This document shows positions 1 to 16,587 of a stretch of 64,000 nt of DNA, one piece after another. The stretch is from positions 154,501 to 218,500 of the forward strand of contig NZ_BAABRP010000004.1 of assembly GCF_039545055.1 (NCBI RefSeq), in the 5' to 3' direction. This DNA is from Deinococcus carri (lineage in GTDB: Bacteria > Deinococcota > Deinococci > Deinococcales > Deinococcaceae). Positions within the stretch are counted from its first letter, which is position 1. Each line of letters starts with the position of its first letter. Below the pieces are notes generated by a model that was not told the DNA's origin, ran no database searches, and saw nothing but the letters and a program-made list of their open reading frames with translations. Both the position numbers and the translations under genes were made by a program.

Positions 1-1146
<1,146 letters not shown>

Positions 1147-1158
<12 letters not shown>

Positions 1159-2547
1159 GGGTGCGGGCCGGGTCCGGCGCAGGAAGCGCGTCAGCAGCGC
1201 GCCCGCCGCCGTGAACAGGCCTGCCGTCAGGCCGAACCACAGCCCGCGCGGCCCCAGCCCCAGCGGGAAGGCCAGCAGTGCCCCGATGCCCAGCCCCACC
1301 ACCCAGTAGGAGAGCAGCGAGATCAGCAGCGGCCAGCGGGTGTCATGCAGGCCGCGCAGGGCCGCGTTCGCCGTGACCTGTACCCCGTCCATCGTCTGAA
1401 ACAGCGCGGCGATAGACAGCAGGACGGTCGCGGTGCCCACCAGCGCGGCATTGCGTGGGTCCCCCACACTGACGAACACGCCCAGCACCAGCCGCGGCGC
1501 GAGCAGTTCGAGCAGGGCAAAGGCCAGCATCACGCCCGCCGCGAGGCCGATGCCGGTCAGCCCGGCGCGGCGCGCCCCGGCCCGGTCCCCCGCGCCCGCC
1601 GCGTGCGCGACCCGGATACCCGTGGCGGTCGCCAGTCCCAGCGGCAGCATGAACACCGCCGTGATGACCTGAAGCGCGACGTTGTGCGCCGCGAGGGCCT
1701 CCGCGCCGAAGCGGGCCATCAGCAGCGCCGTCACGCTGAACATGCCGCCCTCTGCCCCCAGCGTCAGGCCGATGGGCCAGCCGAGGGCCAGCAGGGCGCG
1801 CACCTCTGAGCGCCGACGACCCAGGCCGGCCACCTGTGGGGCACGCCGCAGCGCCACGGGCAGCAGCGTGAGCGCCGTTCCCCAGGCAGTCAGGGCACTC
1901 GCCGCCGCCGCTCCCGCCAGCCCCAGCGTGGGCAGCGGCCCCCAGCCGAAGGCCAGCGCCGGACTGAGCAGGGAGACCAGCGCGACCCCTCCCAGGGCCA
2001 CCGCCGTGACGGTGCGCGGCTGGCCGGTCCCCTCCAGCGTGCCGCGCAGCGCGGTAAAGGCCAGCAGCGGCGGCAACCCCAGCGCGTAGACCCGCAGGTA
2101 CGTGGCCGCGAGGTCGGCCCGGATGCCCTCCGGCGCAAGGGCCGGGAGCCGCGCCGCCAGGCCCCACATCAGCGGCAACGCGAGGGCCGCCAGCAGCAGC
2201 GCCAGCAGCAACCCGCCCCGCATCGCCCGCGCCACGCCGACCCGGTCGCCCGCGCCGTGGGCCTGCGCCACCCGCGGCCCCACCGCCAGCATCATGCCCA
2301 GCAGCACCATGAACACCAGGGAATAGGTGGCGTTCGCGTAGGCCGCCGCCGCCAGTTCCGCCTCCCCCAGCCGCCCGATCACTGCCGTGCTCACCAGCAT
2401 CAGCGCATTGGACGCGAACTGCGACACGACGACCGGCCCCGCCAGCCGGACGAGGGCGGTCAGTTCACCCCGTGCGGCGGGTCGGGGCAGAGAGGGAGCG
2501 GCGGAATCGGGCGTCACCCGAGGAGTGTAAGTCGCCCGTGCCCGCAT
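1147..2547 (-). CDS. MATE family multidrug/metabolite efflux transporter
   Basis: Integral membrane antiporter of about 466 residues expected to export cationic or hydrophobic compounds using an ion gradient. The protein has about 12 hydrophobic segments in two related halves, as in MATE/NorM proteins: an N-terminal half beginning LVRLAGPVVVSQFASNALML and a second half beginning LLALGWPIGLTLGAEGG, each carrying the typical early Gln/Glu positions. I chose the ATG 22 bases after the MerR stop; a GTG at 2517 is an alternative that removes ten residues, and neither has a clear ribosome site. It follows MDR and MerR genes on the same strand, so it may be the last gene of that unit. Substrate unknown. 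Confidence 0.85.
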
Positions 2548-2569
2548 GGGGCGGGGAGATGTCTGCCTG

Positions 2570-3045
2570 TCAGCCTGTCTCCTCCCCATCCGGCTCCAGG
2601 CCCAGCGGTTCCACGTCCCCCCCGGTAAACCGCTTGGTCAGCCAGCGGTCGAAGCGGGCCAGGCCCTCCGCCTGCCGCGCGTACGCGTCTTGCAGCAGCC
2701 GCAGCCGGGCGTGGATGACGCGCAGCCGCTCGTCGCTGAGGGGAATGTCCGCGCGCGTCCAGTCGCGGCGGTAGGTGCCGTCTAGCGTGTGGGTGGCGCG
2801 GCGCAGCGTGACCATGTCGCGCGCCTCGTCGAGCGGCACGCCCAGCGCACGCAGGTCCATCACGTCGCGCAGGAGCCGCAGCGCGTAGGGACCGTAGAGA
2901 GAGCGGCCCGACGCCGTGACCTGGTCGGGTGTCAGCAGCCCCAGCTCGGCGTAGTGCATCACCGTCCGCCGTGTCACGCCCGCCTCGCGCGCGAGTTCCG
3001 CCGTCGTGTAGAAGGTGACGGCCTGCCCCGGGGTGGGCGGCGCGG

Positions 3046-3049
<4 letters not shown>
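2570..3049 (-). CDS. MerR family transcriptional regulator
   Basis: DNA-binding regulator of 159 residues. The N-terminal winged helix reads YTTAELAREAGVTRRTVMHY followed by AELGLLTP, the classic MerR head, then a long helix (LRVIHARLRLLQDAYARQ) for dimerisation. There is no cysteine-rich metal site, so a small organic or acyl-CoA-like effector is more likely than a metal. It starts with TTG overlapping the stop codon of the quinone-reductase gene by four bases, so the two are translationally coupled. MerR proteins such as LiuR control acyl-CoA degradation genes in proteobacteria. By analogy this could read the operators at 4156 and 10277, but that link is inference only. Confidence 0.88.
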
Positions 3050-4020
<971 letters not shown>

Positions 4021-4039
4021 GGGAAAACCTCCAGGGGAC

Positions 4040-4140
4040 TGTGCTTTTCCCCTCTCCCCGCGTGGGACTCGTAGAGCTGCGGAGCAGAGAGGGGCCTTGC
4101 GGAGCAAGGGGGTGAGGGGGAAGCGAGCCAACCAATTCTC
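4040..4140. repeat. Dispersed C/G-run repeat with inverted arms
   Basis: Low-complexity segment with runs such as CCCCTCTCCCC and GAGAGGGG as inverted arms, and CTTGCGGAGCAAG as an internal hairpin. Related words (CCCTTGCTTCGCAAGGCCC) recur at 20276-20321 and looser forms occur around 27260-27340 and 27650-27690. This looks like a member of a small intergenic repeat family rather than gene sequence. It forms the leader between the promoter region and the quinone-reductase start. Confidence 0.55.
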
Positions 4141-4141
4141 C

Positions 4142-4207
<66 letters not shown>

Positions 4208-4229
4208 CCACCCGCCCCCCGGAGGAAGA

Positions 4230-4865
4230 ATGGTCCCCGCCCACGAGTTGCTCCCGTTCATCCTGGCCGTCCTGACGCTGTTCGTGATTCCCGGCCCCGC
4301 CGTGATGCTGATTCTCACGCAGAGCCTCAGCCAGGGGCGAGCAGCGGGGGTGGCGACGGCGGTGGGCCTGGCGCTGGGAGACGCTGTTCACGCGGGGGCG
4401 GCGGCCCTCGGTCTGACCGCGCTGCTGGCCTCCTCGGCCACGCTGTTCGCGGCAGTCAAGTGGCTGGGGGTGCTGTACCTGCTGTTCCTGGCGGTGCAGG
4501 CATGGCGGGACCGGACGCCGCTCGCACTGCCTTCCGCTGCACCCAAAGCCAGCCGCAGCCCCGGCAGCAACGTGGGCAAGGCCGCCCTCACCGAAATCCT
4601 GAACCCCAAGACCGCCCTCTTCTTCCTGTCGTTCCTGCCGCAGTTCGTCCGCCCCGAGCAGGGCGCGGTGCTGCCCCAGATGCTGATGCTGGGGGGCGTG
4701 TTCGTGCTGCTCAGCCTGGTGTATTCCGCTGGCCTGGCCCTGACGGCGGGCGGCCTGTCGGGCTGGCTGCGTTCTCGTCCCGCCGTGCTGCGCTGGCAGG
4801 GCAAGGTGGTCGCGGGCGTGTACGTCGCCCTCGGCCTGCGCCTGGCCCTGCAATCGCGCGACTGA
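4230..4865 (+). CDS. LysE/RhtB family exporter
   Basis: Membrane exporter of 211 residues in the LysE translocator family, which export amino acids or small metabolites. Hydrophobic segments start at ELLPFILAVLTLFVIPGPAVML, with the family hallmark IPGP, and a central TEILNPKTALFFLSFLPQF block also typical of RhtB/LysE. The start ATG at 4230 is preceded directly by GGAGGAAG (4221-4228); an upstream in-frame start lies inside the promoter and is rejected. It is the first gene of an operon with the long acyl-CoA dehydrogenase and a hydrolase. In this setting it may export an organic acid or amino-acid by-product, which is inference. Confidence 0.88.
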   Translation: MVPAHELLPFILAVLTLFVIPGPAVMLILTQSLSQGRAAGVATAVGLALGDAVHAGAAALGLTALLASSATLFAAVKWLGVLYLLFLAVQAWRDRTPLALPSAAPKASRSPGSNVGKAALTEILNPKTALFFLSFLPQFVRPEQGAVLPQMLMLGGVFVLLSLVYSAGLALTAGGLSGWLRSRPAVLRWQGKVVAGVYVALGLRLALQSRD

Positions 4866-4906
4866 TTCTGGCCCCTGGCCCCCTCACCCCCAAGGAGACT
4901 CCCTGT

Positions 4907-6702
<1,796 letters not shown>

Positions 6703-6703
<1 letters not shown>

Positions 6704-7566
6704 TGGAGCGGTCAGCTTTCAGCGGTCAGCCGTCAGCAGAAGGGGACTTCCGGCGGGTCAGGGTCGGGGGGCGTGCCCTCGCGTACACCGAGGTTTCCCC
6801 GGCCCGGCCCCGCGCGAACGTCCTCTTCCTGGCCTGGCTGGGCGGGTCGCGGCTGGGGTGGCAGGGCGTGGTGGAGGCAATAGGTGACGAATACCGTGCC
6901 CTCGCCCCCGACCACCGCGACACGGGGGATTCGGAGGCTTTCGCGGACCCCTACCTGCTGGCCGACCTCGCGGACGATGCCGCCGATTTTCTGCGGGCAG
7001 TGGACGCCGCGCCCGCCTTCGTCGTCGGCCTCAGCATGGGCGGTATGGTCGCCCAGCACCTCGCCCTGCGGCACCCGGACCTGGTGCGCGGGCTGGTGCT
7101 GGTGTCCACCACGCCGGGCGGCGCAGATTCCACCCCGGCGACCGAGCGGGGGCGGGCGGCCCTCTTCCTGCCCGCTGACATGGAAGCGCAGGAACGGGCG
7201 CGGCAGGCCCTCACGCTGATGACGCACGAGGGGTTCGCGGCGGCCCACCCGGAAGCCCTCGACCTGGCCGCCGCGAACGCCGCCCGCCATCCCATGAGCG
7301 CCGAGAGCTTCAAGCGGCAGTTCCGGGCGATTCGGGCGCATGACGTGACTGCCGACCTCGCCCGCATCACGGTGCCCACCCTGGTGCTGCACGGCGAGGG
7401 GGACGACCTGATTCCCCTGCCCAACGCCGAACGACTGGCCGCAGGAATTCCGGGGGCCGCGTTGCGGGTCTACCCCTCCACCGGGCACATGCCGCACCTC
7501 GAACGCCCGGCGGAGTTCCTGCACGACCTGTGCGGGTTTCTGGCGGCCCACAGGGGCGAGGGGTAA
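6703..7566 (+). CDS. Alpha/beta hydrolase with repeat-derived N-terminus
   Basis: Serine hydrolase of 287 residues, probably an esterase or CoA-ester/lactone hydrolase. The nucleophile elbow GLSMGGM lies near residue 110 and the terminal His in TGHMPHLE near 265; GEGDDLIPL supplies the acidic residue. The start overlaps the preceding stop (TGATG). The first codons are made of the repeated words gcggtcagctttcag and cggtcagccgtcagc, a type of short repeat usually found between genes in this genus, so residues 2-13 may be recently acquired or the functional start may lie later. Operonic with the acyl-CoA dehydrogenase. Confidence 0.85.
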
Positions 7567-7575
7567 GCGTTCGCC

Positions 7576-9234
7576 TCAGGGCTGGGGCAGCAGCCCCGTG
7601 ACCAGCCGCCAGACCACTTCCGGCAGCGTCTCCAGCGCGTAGGGCAGATGCACCCGTTCGAGCCGCTGGTGGTATTCCCGGCCCCAGGGACCGACGTTCA
7701 CGGTGGGAAAGACCGGAAAGGGGAGGCCAGCGTCTTCCCCCGCGTCCACGAAGGCCGGGACCGCCGTGTTGGCCTGCACGTCCCGCTGGCGGCCCTGGTC
7801 GGGGGGCGCACCCAGGAAGCTCATGTCGGAGATGCCCGCGAAGAACTGACGCACCGACAGCGGGGGCTGCGTGGAGGCCGCCACATAGAGGGCCACCTGC
7901 CGCAGCCGCTCGCCTGCTGGGCCATGTCCGGTGACGTGCGTGTGGGGGTAGTGCAGGCCCGCGAAGCCCACCACCGCCACCGGACCGCGCAGCCCTGCCT
8001 GACGGGTCAGCCAGTCGGTGACCTCGCGGCTGGCGTCCAGGGGATTCGTGGCCTGCGCGTGCTGCTGCACCAGCGCCTCATACGCGGCCTGCACGTCCGG
8101 CCCCCCGGCCTCCAGGACGAGTTGCCGGAGTGCCCCGAAGGTCAGTACACGCGGCGGGCTGTCGGTGGTCTTCAGCCCCAGCGCCGCCGCCCGGCGGGCC
8201 TGCTCGCGGATGACGGTGTGCATGGCGTCCCCGACCTCCGAGCAGAACAGGTCCAGCACCTCGGCGGGGGTGCGGCGGTGGGTCAGCACGTTGTAGGCGC
8301 TCCACACGCGGTCGGGGGTGGTCACGTCGTACCCGCCGCGCAGGTCGCGCAGTTCCAGGCAGGCGGGGGGCGGGGCACTCTCGCCGTGCGCGTGGTCGGC
8401 AAACTCGGGGTTGGTGTCCAGCCGCCGCAGCAGTTCGGCGCTCATCGCGTGGGCGCTGAGGCCCTCGAAGGGGTAGCCCGCGTGGGTGCCCCGCCCCAGC
8501 ATGAACACGAAGGGCAGAAGCTTGCCTACCGTGCCCAGGGCGATGCTGCGGCCCTGCGCCCCGTCGCCCAGGTCACTGGTGGCGTCCAGGTTGATGCCCG
8601 CCGCAAAGGTCAGCCCCCACCGCTGCGCGGTCTCCCCCAGCGCGTGCCGGGCGGCGCGGGCACCCCGCGAGCGGTCCTCCTCGTCGGGGGAGAGGACCAC
8701 CAGCAGGTTGCCCCGCCGCCCCGGGGCCTCCAGCCAGTGTTCGAGGACACTCAGGCCCGCCGCGATGCCGCCTTTCATGTCCAGCACGCCGCGGCCGGGC
8801 AGGAAGTCGCCCCCCGCCAGGTCGTCCCAGGCCAGGCGCTCGCCCGCGTCCGGCGACAGGGGCTGTAATTCCTCCAGCAGCGCGGCCCGCAGCGCCTCCG
8901 GCTGGTGCGCGAGCGGCGCGAGGCTCCCGTAGGGGTCCACGCTCACGGTGTCGTAGTGCCCCGACAGGATGACCGTCTCCGGCCCTTCCCCCCGGACCAG
9001 GGCCAGCAGGTTCTCGGGGCCGCCCCCCAGGGCAGGCTGCCGCCACAGGTGTTCGGGATGTGCCTGGAAATAGGGATGCTCGGCCAGGGCCGTATGCAGC
9101 CGGGGGGCGAAGGCCTGTTCGTCCAGGCTGCCCGTCACACTGGGCCAGCCCACCAGGAGGTCGAGCCAGGCACGGGTGCGGGGTGCCCATGAGGCGGCGG
9201 CAGAGGGGGTGGTCAGGTCGGGTGCGGAGGTCAC
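7576..9234 (-). CDS. M20 family metallopeptidase (RocB-like)
   Basis: Zinc amidohydrolase/peptidase of about 552 residues. The metal and catalytic motifs are visible: SGHYDTVSVD (His and Asp ligands), RGVLDMKGGIAAG (bridging Asp), LSPDEEDRSRG (catalytic Glu and Glu ligand). The length and overall pattern fit the RocB-type arginine-degradation branch of M20 more than dipeptidases of ~400 residues. A GTG at 9234 is proposed as start; a longer frame to 9279 is possible. It is divergent from the LysR gene, with 77 bases between the starts, so the LysR protein may regulate it. Substrate not determined. Confidence 0.85.
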   Translation of the reverse strand: MTSAPDLTTPSAAASWAPRTRAWLDLLVGWPSVTGSLDEQAFAPRLHTALAEHPYFQAHPEHLWRQPALGGGPENLLALVRGEGPETVILSGHYDTVSVDPYGSLAPLAHQPEALRAALLEELQPLSPDAGERLAWDDLAGGDFLPGRGVLDMKGGIAAGLSVLEHWLEAPGRRGNLLVVLSPDEEDRSRGARAARHALGETAQRWGLTFAAGINLDATSDLGDGAQGRSIALGTVGKLLPFVFMLGRGTHAGYPFEGLSAHAMSAELLRRLDTNPEFADHAHGESAPPPACLELRDLRGGYDVTTPDRVWSAYNVLTHRRTPAEVLDLFCSEVGDAMHTVIREQARRAAALGLKTTDSPPRVLTFGALRQLVLEAGGPDVQAAYEALVQQHAQATNPLDASREVTDWLTRQAGLRGPVAVVGFAGLHYPHTHVTGHGPAGERLRQVALYVAASTQPPLSVRQFFAGISDMSFLGAPPDQGRQRDVQANTAVPAFVDAGEDAGLPFPVFPTVNVGPWGREYHQRLERVHLPYALETLPEVVWRLVTGLLPQP

Positions 9235-9311
9235 GCCGCCAGCGTAGGAACCGGCAGGCCGCCGCGCTACCACGGGCACGCATGGCGGCGGTTAAACTAT
9301 GCGTGAACGTC

Positions 9312-10226
9312 ATGGCCCTTCCCGACCGCCTTTCGCCTGCCGCCGGGCTGCGCCCCCTCGTGAAGCCCGCGCTGCTTCAGGCGCTGGTGGCCGTGGCCGA
9401 GGCGGGCAGCTTCAGCCGGGGCGCGGCCCACCTGGACGTCACGCAGTCCGCCGTCAGCCGCTCGGTTGCAGAGCTGGAGCGCGAGCTGGGGGTGCGCCTG
9501 CTGCGCCGCACGCCCCAGGGCGCTCACCTCACCCCGGCGGGCGAGCGGGTGCTGGAGCGGGCCAGGCACATCCTGACCCTGCTCGACCTGCTGCACGACG
9601 ACGCCCGCGCTTCCGGCGAAATCACCGGCACCGTGCGCATCGCCTGCTTCCGTAGCGTCGCCACGCACCTCCTGCCGCCCCTGATGGCCCGGACGCGCCT
9701 GGCCTATCCGCAGGTGCGCCTGGAGATTCACGACGCCTGCCTGGAAAGGGCCGATGTCGAGCGGGCCGTGCTGACGGGCCGGGCCGACTTCGGGGTGGGC
9801 CAGCTTCCCGCCGACCCGCGCCTGGTGGCCTCCCCCCTGCTGACCGACGAGTACCTGCTGGTGACGAACGCGGCCGACCCGGCCCCCCTCCCCCTGGCTG
9901 GCCCGTACCTCCAGCACGGCCTGACCACCCTGCCCGCCATCACGGAGGCGCTGAAGGCCCTGGGCCTGCCGGGCACCCCCGCGATGTGCCTGTCGGAGGA
10001 AACGAGCATCCTGGCGCTGGTCGAGAGGGGCTTGGGCTTCAGCGTTCTGCCCCGGCTGGTGTTGCCCGCCGCGCTGCCCGGCGTCCGCCTGCAAGCCTTT
10101 CCGGGCCGGGTCGCCCGCACGCTCGGGGTGTTGCGCCTGCCGTCGGGGGCACGTTCCCCCGCCGCGCGTCTCCTGCTGGCCGCCGTGCTGGACGCGGCGC
10201 ATCCGGCTGTTCCGCCCCAGGAATAG
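9312..10226 (+). CDS. LysR family transcriptional regulator
   Basis: Regulator of about 304 residues with the N-terminal LysR helix-turn-helix (LLQALVAVAEAGSFSRGAAH then LDVTQSAVSRSVAELERELG) and a periplasmic-binding-like effector domain (GTVRIACFRSVATHLLPPLM onward). In-frame upstream starts at 9282 and 9303 exist; the ATG at 9312 gives the usual family length. Divergent from the M20 peptidase gene, the standard arrangement for a LysR target. The downstream SDR operon has its own promoter, so control of it by this protein is possible but not shown. Confidence 0.88.
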   Translation: MALPDRLSPAAGLRPLVKPALLQALVAVAEAGSFSRGAAHLDVTQSAVSRSVAELERELGVRLLRRTPQGAHLTPAGERVLERARHILTLLDLLHDDARASGEITGTVRIACFRSVATHLLPPLMARTRLAYPQVRLEIHDACLERADVERAVLTGRADFGVGQLPADPRLVASPLLTDEYLLVTNAADPAPLPLAGPYLQHGLTTLPAITEALKALGLPGTPAMCLSEETSILALVERGLGFSVLPRLVLPAALPGVRLQAFPGRVARTLGVLRLPSGARSPAARLLLAAVLDAAHPAVPPQE

Positions 10227-10276
10227 GCTGCCGGGTTCGTCCCCCGCCCTCTCCCGCTGACCTGCCGGTGTCCCCG

Positions 10277-10316
10277 CACGTTCAAAATTGACGCGCACGT
10301 ACATTTTCCTTATGGT
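10277..10316 (+). promoter_or_regulatory. Promoter with operator overlapping the -35 box (second copy)
   Basis: -35 TTGACG (10288-10293), 17-base spacer, -10 TATGGT (10311-10316). The -35 is embedded in CACGTTCAAAATTGACGCG, 17 of 19 positions shared with the element at 4156. It drives the SDR-MaoC-thioesterase-ACAD operon. The conserved spacing between dyad and -10 box in both copies argues for a real regulator site rather than chance. Confidence 0.6.
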
Positions 10317-10368
10317 GAGGGTGCAATTCCAACTTGTCTGGCACAATCCCACCCCCGGAGGTACACCG

Positions 10369-11145
<777 letters not shown>

Positions 11146-11246
11146 GGCTGGGAGCTATGAGCGGTGAGCTATGAACCAGCACCCGGACGCTTTTGCTTTT
11201 GGCGTCAGCCCTCTTTTTCATAGCTCATAGCTCACGGCTCAGAGCC
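11146..11246. repeat. Intergenic inverted repeat (GAGCTATGAGC family)
   Basis: The words gagctatgagcggtgagctatgaa on one side and ttttcatagctcatagctcacggctc on the other form imperfect inverted arms around a central segment, filling most of the gap between the SDR and MaoC genes. The iterated AGCTATGAGC unit resembles short dispersed intergenic repeats of Deinococcus. It may form an RNA hairpin inside the operon transcript that tunes distal expression. Confidence 0.55.
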
Positions 11247-11261
11247 TAAAGGAGGCTACCC

Positions 11262-11716
<455 letters not shown>

Positions 11717-11720
<4 letters not shown>

Positions 11721-12159
11721 CGGCGCTGGACGGCGCGGAAGCGGTGACTTTCGCGCAGAGCGTGCTGGATTCTCAGCCCTTCAGCGTGCTGGTCGGTGCG
11801 CGGGTGGAGGCGATGTCGCCTGCGGGCGTGGTGGTGCGCGTCCCTTTCCGCCGGGACATCACGCAGCACCACGGCTTCGCGCATGGGGGCGTGCAGGCGG
11901 CGCTGGCCGACATCGCCCTCACCTTCATGGGCGCGGCGGCGCTGGGGCCGAGCGTGCTGACCAGCGAGTTCAAAATCAATTTCGTGCGGCCCGGCCTGGG
12001 CGAGGCCCTGGTCGCCCGTGGCAGCGTTATCAGTGCCGGGAAGCGGCAGGCCGTGACCCGCTGCGACATTTTTGCTGTGCAGGCGGGCGAGGAAAAGCTG
12101 GTCGCCACTGCACTCGGCACCATCGTGATGGCGGACGTACCCCCGGCGGGAGGCGGCGG

Positions 12160-12163
<4 letters not shown>
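11717..12163 (+). CDS. PaaI-type hot-dog thioesterase
   Basis: Cytoplasmic acyl-CoA thioesterase candidate of 148 residues. The PaaI-family motif HHGFAHGGVQAALADIA lies near residues 52-68 and is followed by the long beta-strand pattern TSEFKINFVRPGLG. GTG start overlaps the MaoC stop (TTGTGAC). A second thioesterase of the same family (13242) lies two genes downstream, with about the same motif; the two probably differ in chain-length or substrate. Could release CoA from dead-end intermediates. Confidence 0.85.
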
Positions 12164-13241
<1,078 letters not shown>

Positions 13242-13245
<4 letters not shown>

Positions 13246-13666
13246 GCCAGCCGGACATGGCGGCAGCCCTGGAACGGCTGAGGCAGGCCGTGGAAACCAG
13301 CGGCTTCACGCGGTTCATGGGCACCCGCCTCACCCGGCTGGAGGCGGGGTGCGCGGAAATCGAACTCGACCTGCGCCCCGACCTCACCCAGCACCACGGC
13401 TACGCGCACGGGGCGGTCGTCGGCTACCTCGCGGACACGGTGAGCGCCTGGGCGGCCTCCTCCGTCGCGGGGGACGTGGTGACCGCCGAGTACAAGCTGA
13501 ACCTGCTGGCCCCCGCGCGGGGCGAGATGCTGTGGGCACGCGGCGAGGTGCTGCGCTCCGGTCGCCGTCAGGTGGTCGTGCGCGCCGAGGTGTACGCCCG
13601 AAGTGGCGGGAAAGACACTCTGGTCGCGGCGGCGCTGGCGACCATTGTTCCAGTCGGGGGCGGGGC

Positions 13667-13670
<4 letters not shown>
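13242..13670 (+). CDS. PaaI-type hot-dog thioesterase (second copy)
   Basis: Acyl-CoA thioesterase candidate of 142 residues. It carries QHHGYAHGAVVGYLADT near residues 48-64 and TAEYKLNLLAPARGE, parallel to the copy at 11717, and is clearly a paralogue of it. The ATG overlaps the lactonase-like stop (ATGA) and its own stop overlaps the next gene, so all genes from 11717 to 15243 are translationally coupled. Confidence 0.86.
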
Positions 13671-15243
<1,573 letters not shown>

Positions 15244-15255
15244 GGCAGGCTCAAA

Positions 15256-15274
15256 GTTATAACGGGGTTATAAT
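15256..15274 (+). promoter_or_regulatory. Leaderless promoter and autoregulatory direct repeats of the AbrB-Doc module
   Basis: Two copies of GTTATAA (15256-15262 and 15267-15273) are spaced exactly 11 bases apart, one helical turn. The second contains the -10 box TATAAT (15269-15274), which ends five bases before the antitoxin ATG. Transcription would start at or next to the ATG, giving a leaderless mRNA. Repeats overlapping the -10 box fit autorepression by the AbrB-like antitoxin. Confidence 0.6.
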
Positions 15275-15279
15275 CAACC

Positions 15280-15495
15280 ATGCAAAAGCGTCTAACTACT
15301 ATCGGCAAATCCAGGGCGGTCATTCTCCCCAAGGAACTGCTGGAACTCTACGGCTTCGGGGACGAGGTGGAGATTGAACCCACCGAGGGCGGCCTGATTC
15401 TGCGTCCGGCCCGTAAAGGGATGAGCTTTGCCGAGGCCAAAGAGAAACTGTTCCGCGAGAAGCGTGAACTCCTTGAGCGCCTCAGCAACGCATGA
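15280..15495 (+). CDS. AbrB/MazE-like antitoxin
   Basis: DNA-binding antitoxin of 71 residues. The SpoVT/AbrB swapped-hairpin fold is recognisable as KRLTTIGKSRAVILPKELLE then GDEVEIEPTEGGLILRPAR, followed by a charged helical tail (FAEAKEKLFREKRELLERL) that would bind the toxin. It overlaps the Doc toxin gene by four bases. Doc toxins are usually paired with Phd antitoxins; here the partner is AbrB-type. The module is inserted between two genes of the catabolic operon. Confidence 0.88.
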   Translation: MQKRLTTIGKSRAVILPKELLELYGFGDEVEIEPTEGGLILRPARKGMSFAEAKEKLFREKRELLERLSNA

Positions 15496-15881
15496 CGGTC
15501 TACCTGATGCCCGAACAGGTGCTGGAGTTACACGACGAGGCCCTCACGGCCTTCGGAGGTACACCCGGCATCCGGGACACGGGCGCGCTCGCCTCCGCAC
15601 TGGCCCAGCCCGCCATGGAGGCGTTCGGAATGGAGCTTTACCCGTCTCTGGTGGAAAAGGCCGGCGCTTATCTCTTCTTCCTCGCCCGCAACCATGCCTT
15701 CACGGACGGCAACAAGCGGACGGCTTACGCCGCTGCCTCCGTGTTTCTGCTGCTCAATGGCGGAGAACTGACAGGCCCGGACGACGCCGTATTTGCCCTC
15801 GTCCTCCGCACAGCTCAGGGGCACTTGTCCGACCCCAGGGCTGTGGCGGACGAGTTGGGACACCTCGTCACGCTGTCCTAG
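15492..15881 (+). CDS. doc: Doc-type toxin (Fic fold)
   Basis: Toxin of 129 residues. The Fic/Doc active-site motif HAFTDGNKRTA occupies residues 68-78, matching the HxFxDxNKR of Doc, which phosphorylates elongation factor Tu and blocks translation. The short length and lack of the Fic N-terminal region favour Doc over AMP-transferases. It is coupled to the AbrB-like antitoxin by an ATGA overlap. Confidence 0.9.
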   Translation: MTVYLMPEQVLELHDEALTAFGGTPGIRDTGALASALAQPAMEAFGMELYPSLVEKAGAYLFFLARNHAFTDGNKRTAYAAASVFLLLNGGELTGPDDAVFALVLRTAQGHLSDPRAVADELGHLVTLS

Positions 15882-15906
15882 GGCCTGAACATCAAGGAGC
15901 CTGCAC

Positions 15907-16005
15907 ATGGACTTCCAGAAGAAAGTCACCGTCGTCACCGCTGCTCGCTGCGATGTGGAGGGGAGCCTGCGGCAGGCGGTGGACCTGAGAGGGAAACGTG
16001 GCTAG
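15907..16005 (+). pseudogene. Duplicated 5' stub of the downstream SDR gene
   Basis: An ATG preceded by AAGGAG (15894-15899) opens a 32-codon frame whose first 12 codons (MDFQKKVTVVTA) almost copy the start of the SDR at 16631 (MDFQNKVIVVTG); about 34 of the first 36 bases are identical. Similarity then stops abruptly and the frame ends at TAG. It looks like the original junction of acyl-CoA dehydrogenase and SDR genes, cut off from the intact SDR when toxin-antitoxin genes entered. Confidence 0.65.
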
Positions 16006-16015
16006 CGCCCCCGCG

Positions 16016-16336
16016 TCAGGTTGCACGCTCCAGCGCCCGTTCCACGAAGGCGTTCAGGCTCAGCCCTTCGCTGCGGGCGCGGGCAGCGGCGCGGGCGTGC
16101 AACTGCGGGCTGATGCGGAGGTTAAAGCGCCCGCTGAGAGGTTTCTCCGGTTCCTCGCCCCGCTCGGCGCAGAAAGCCAGATAATCGTCCACGCTGTCCC
16201 GGAATGCCTGGCGCAGTTCGTCCACGCTCCGGCCCTGGAAGGTGATCACGTCGCGCAGGTTCAGAACCTCGCCGTGAAACAGGTCCGCTTCGTCGTCGAA
16301 GGCGGCCGTGCCTACGTAACCCTTGTACTCCATCAT
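16016..16336 (-). CDS. hicB: HicB family antitoxin
   Basis: Antitoxin of 106 residues. The N-terminal part YKGYVGTAAFDDEADLFHGE plus VLNLRDVITFQGRSVDELR is the partial-RNase-H-like HicB domain, and the C-terminal RFNLRISPQLHARAAARA with LSLNAFVERAL is a ribbon-helix-helix DNA-binding domain. It overlaps the toxin gene hicA by four bases, in the order toxin then antitoxin, as usual for HicAB. Oriented opposite to the surrounding operon. Confidence 0.9.
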   Translation of the reverse strand: MMEYKGYVGTAAFDDEADLFHGEVLNLRDVITFQGRSVDELRQAFRDSVDDYLAFCAERGEEPEKPLSGRFNLRISPQLHARAAARARSEGLSLNAFVERALERAT

Positions 16337-16587
16337 GGCGTCACTCCTGCGTTTTCCAGAAACCGCCGCACGCTGACCAGGGCACCCCGGTCCGTCTCCT
16401 TTTCCGGGTGGGGTCGGTGGAAGACCGCCCGCACCCCGTTCAGGGCCACGCGCACCCGGCTTCCGGCCCCCTCGCCGATGTCCGCTTCCAGGGCTTTCAA
16501 TAAGGCCTTGATGTCTGCCCAGGCTACGTCGCTGCGTGTGGGTTGTTCGAATACCCGTTCAAGAGTCCGGCGCTGGCGGGTATTCAC
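16333..16587 (-). CDS. hicA: HicA family mRNA interferase toxin
   Basis: Small toxin of 84 residues from a GTG start. It begins with an extra segment (NTRQRRTLERVFEQPTRSDV) followed by the HicA double-stranded-RNA-binding-like fold AWADIKALLKALEADIGEGA and the FHRPHPEKE motif that carries the catalytic His. Start chosen because TACTAT (-10) lies six bases upstream. Partner of the downstream hicB. A longer open frame upstream runs antisense through the SDR and is rejected. Confidence 0.85.
   Translation of the reverse strand: MNTRQRRTLERVFEQPTRSDVAWADIKALLKALEADIGEGAGSRVRVALNGVRAVFHRPHPEKETDRGALVSVRRFLENAGVTP

Noticed and set aside
6711..6740. CRISPR-like repeated units
   Set aside because: Units are short, overlapping and without spacers; they fit a simple intergenic repeat.
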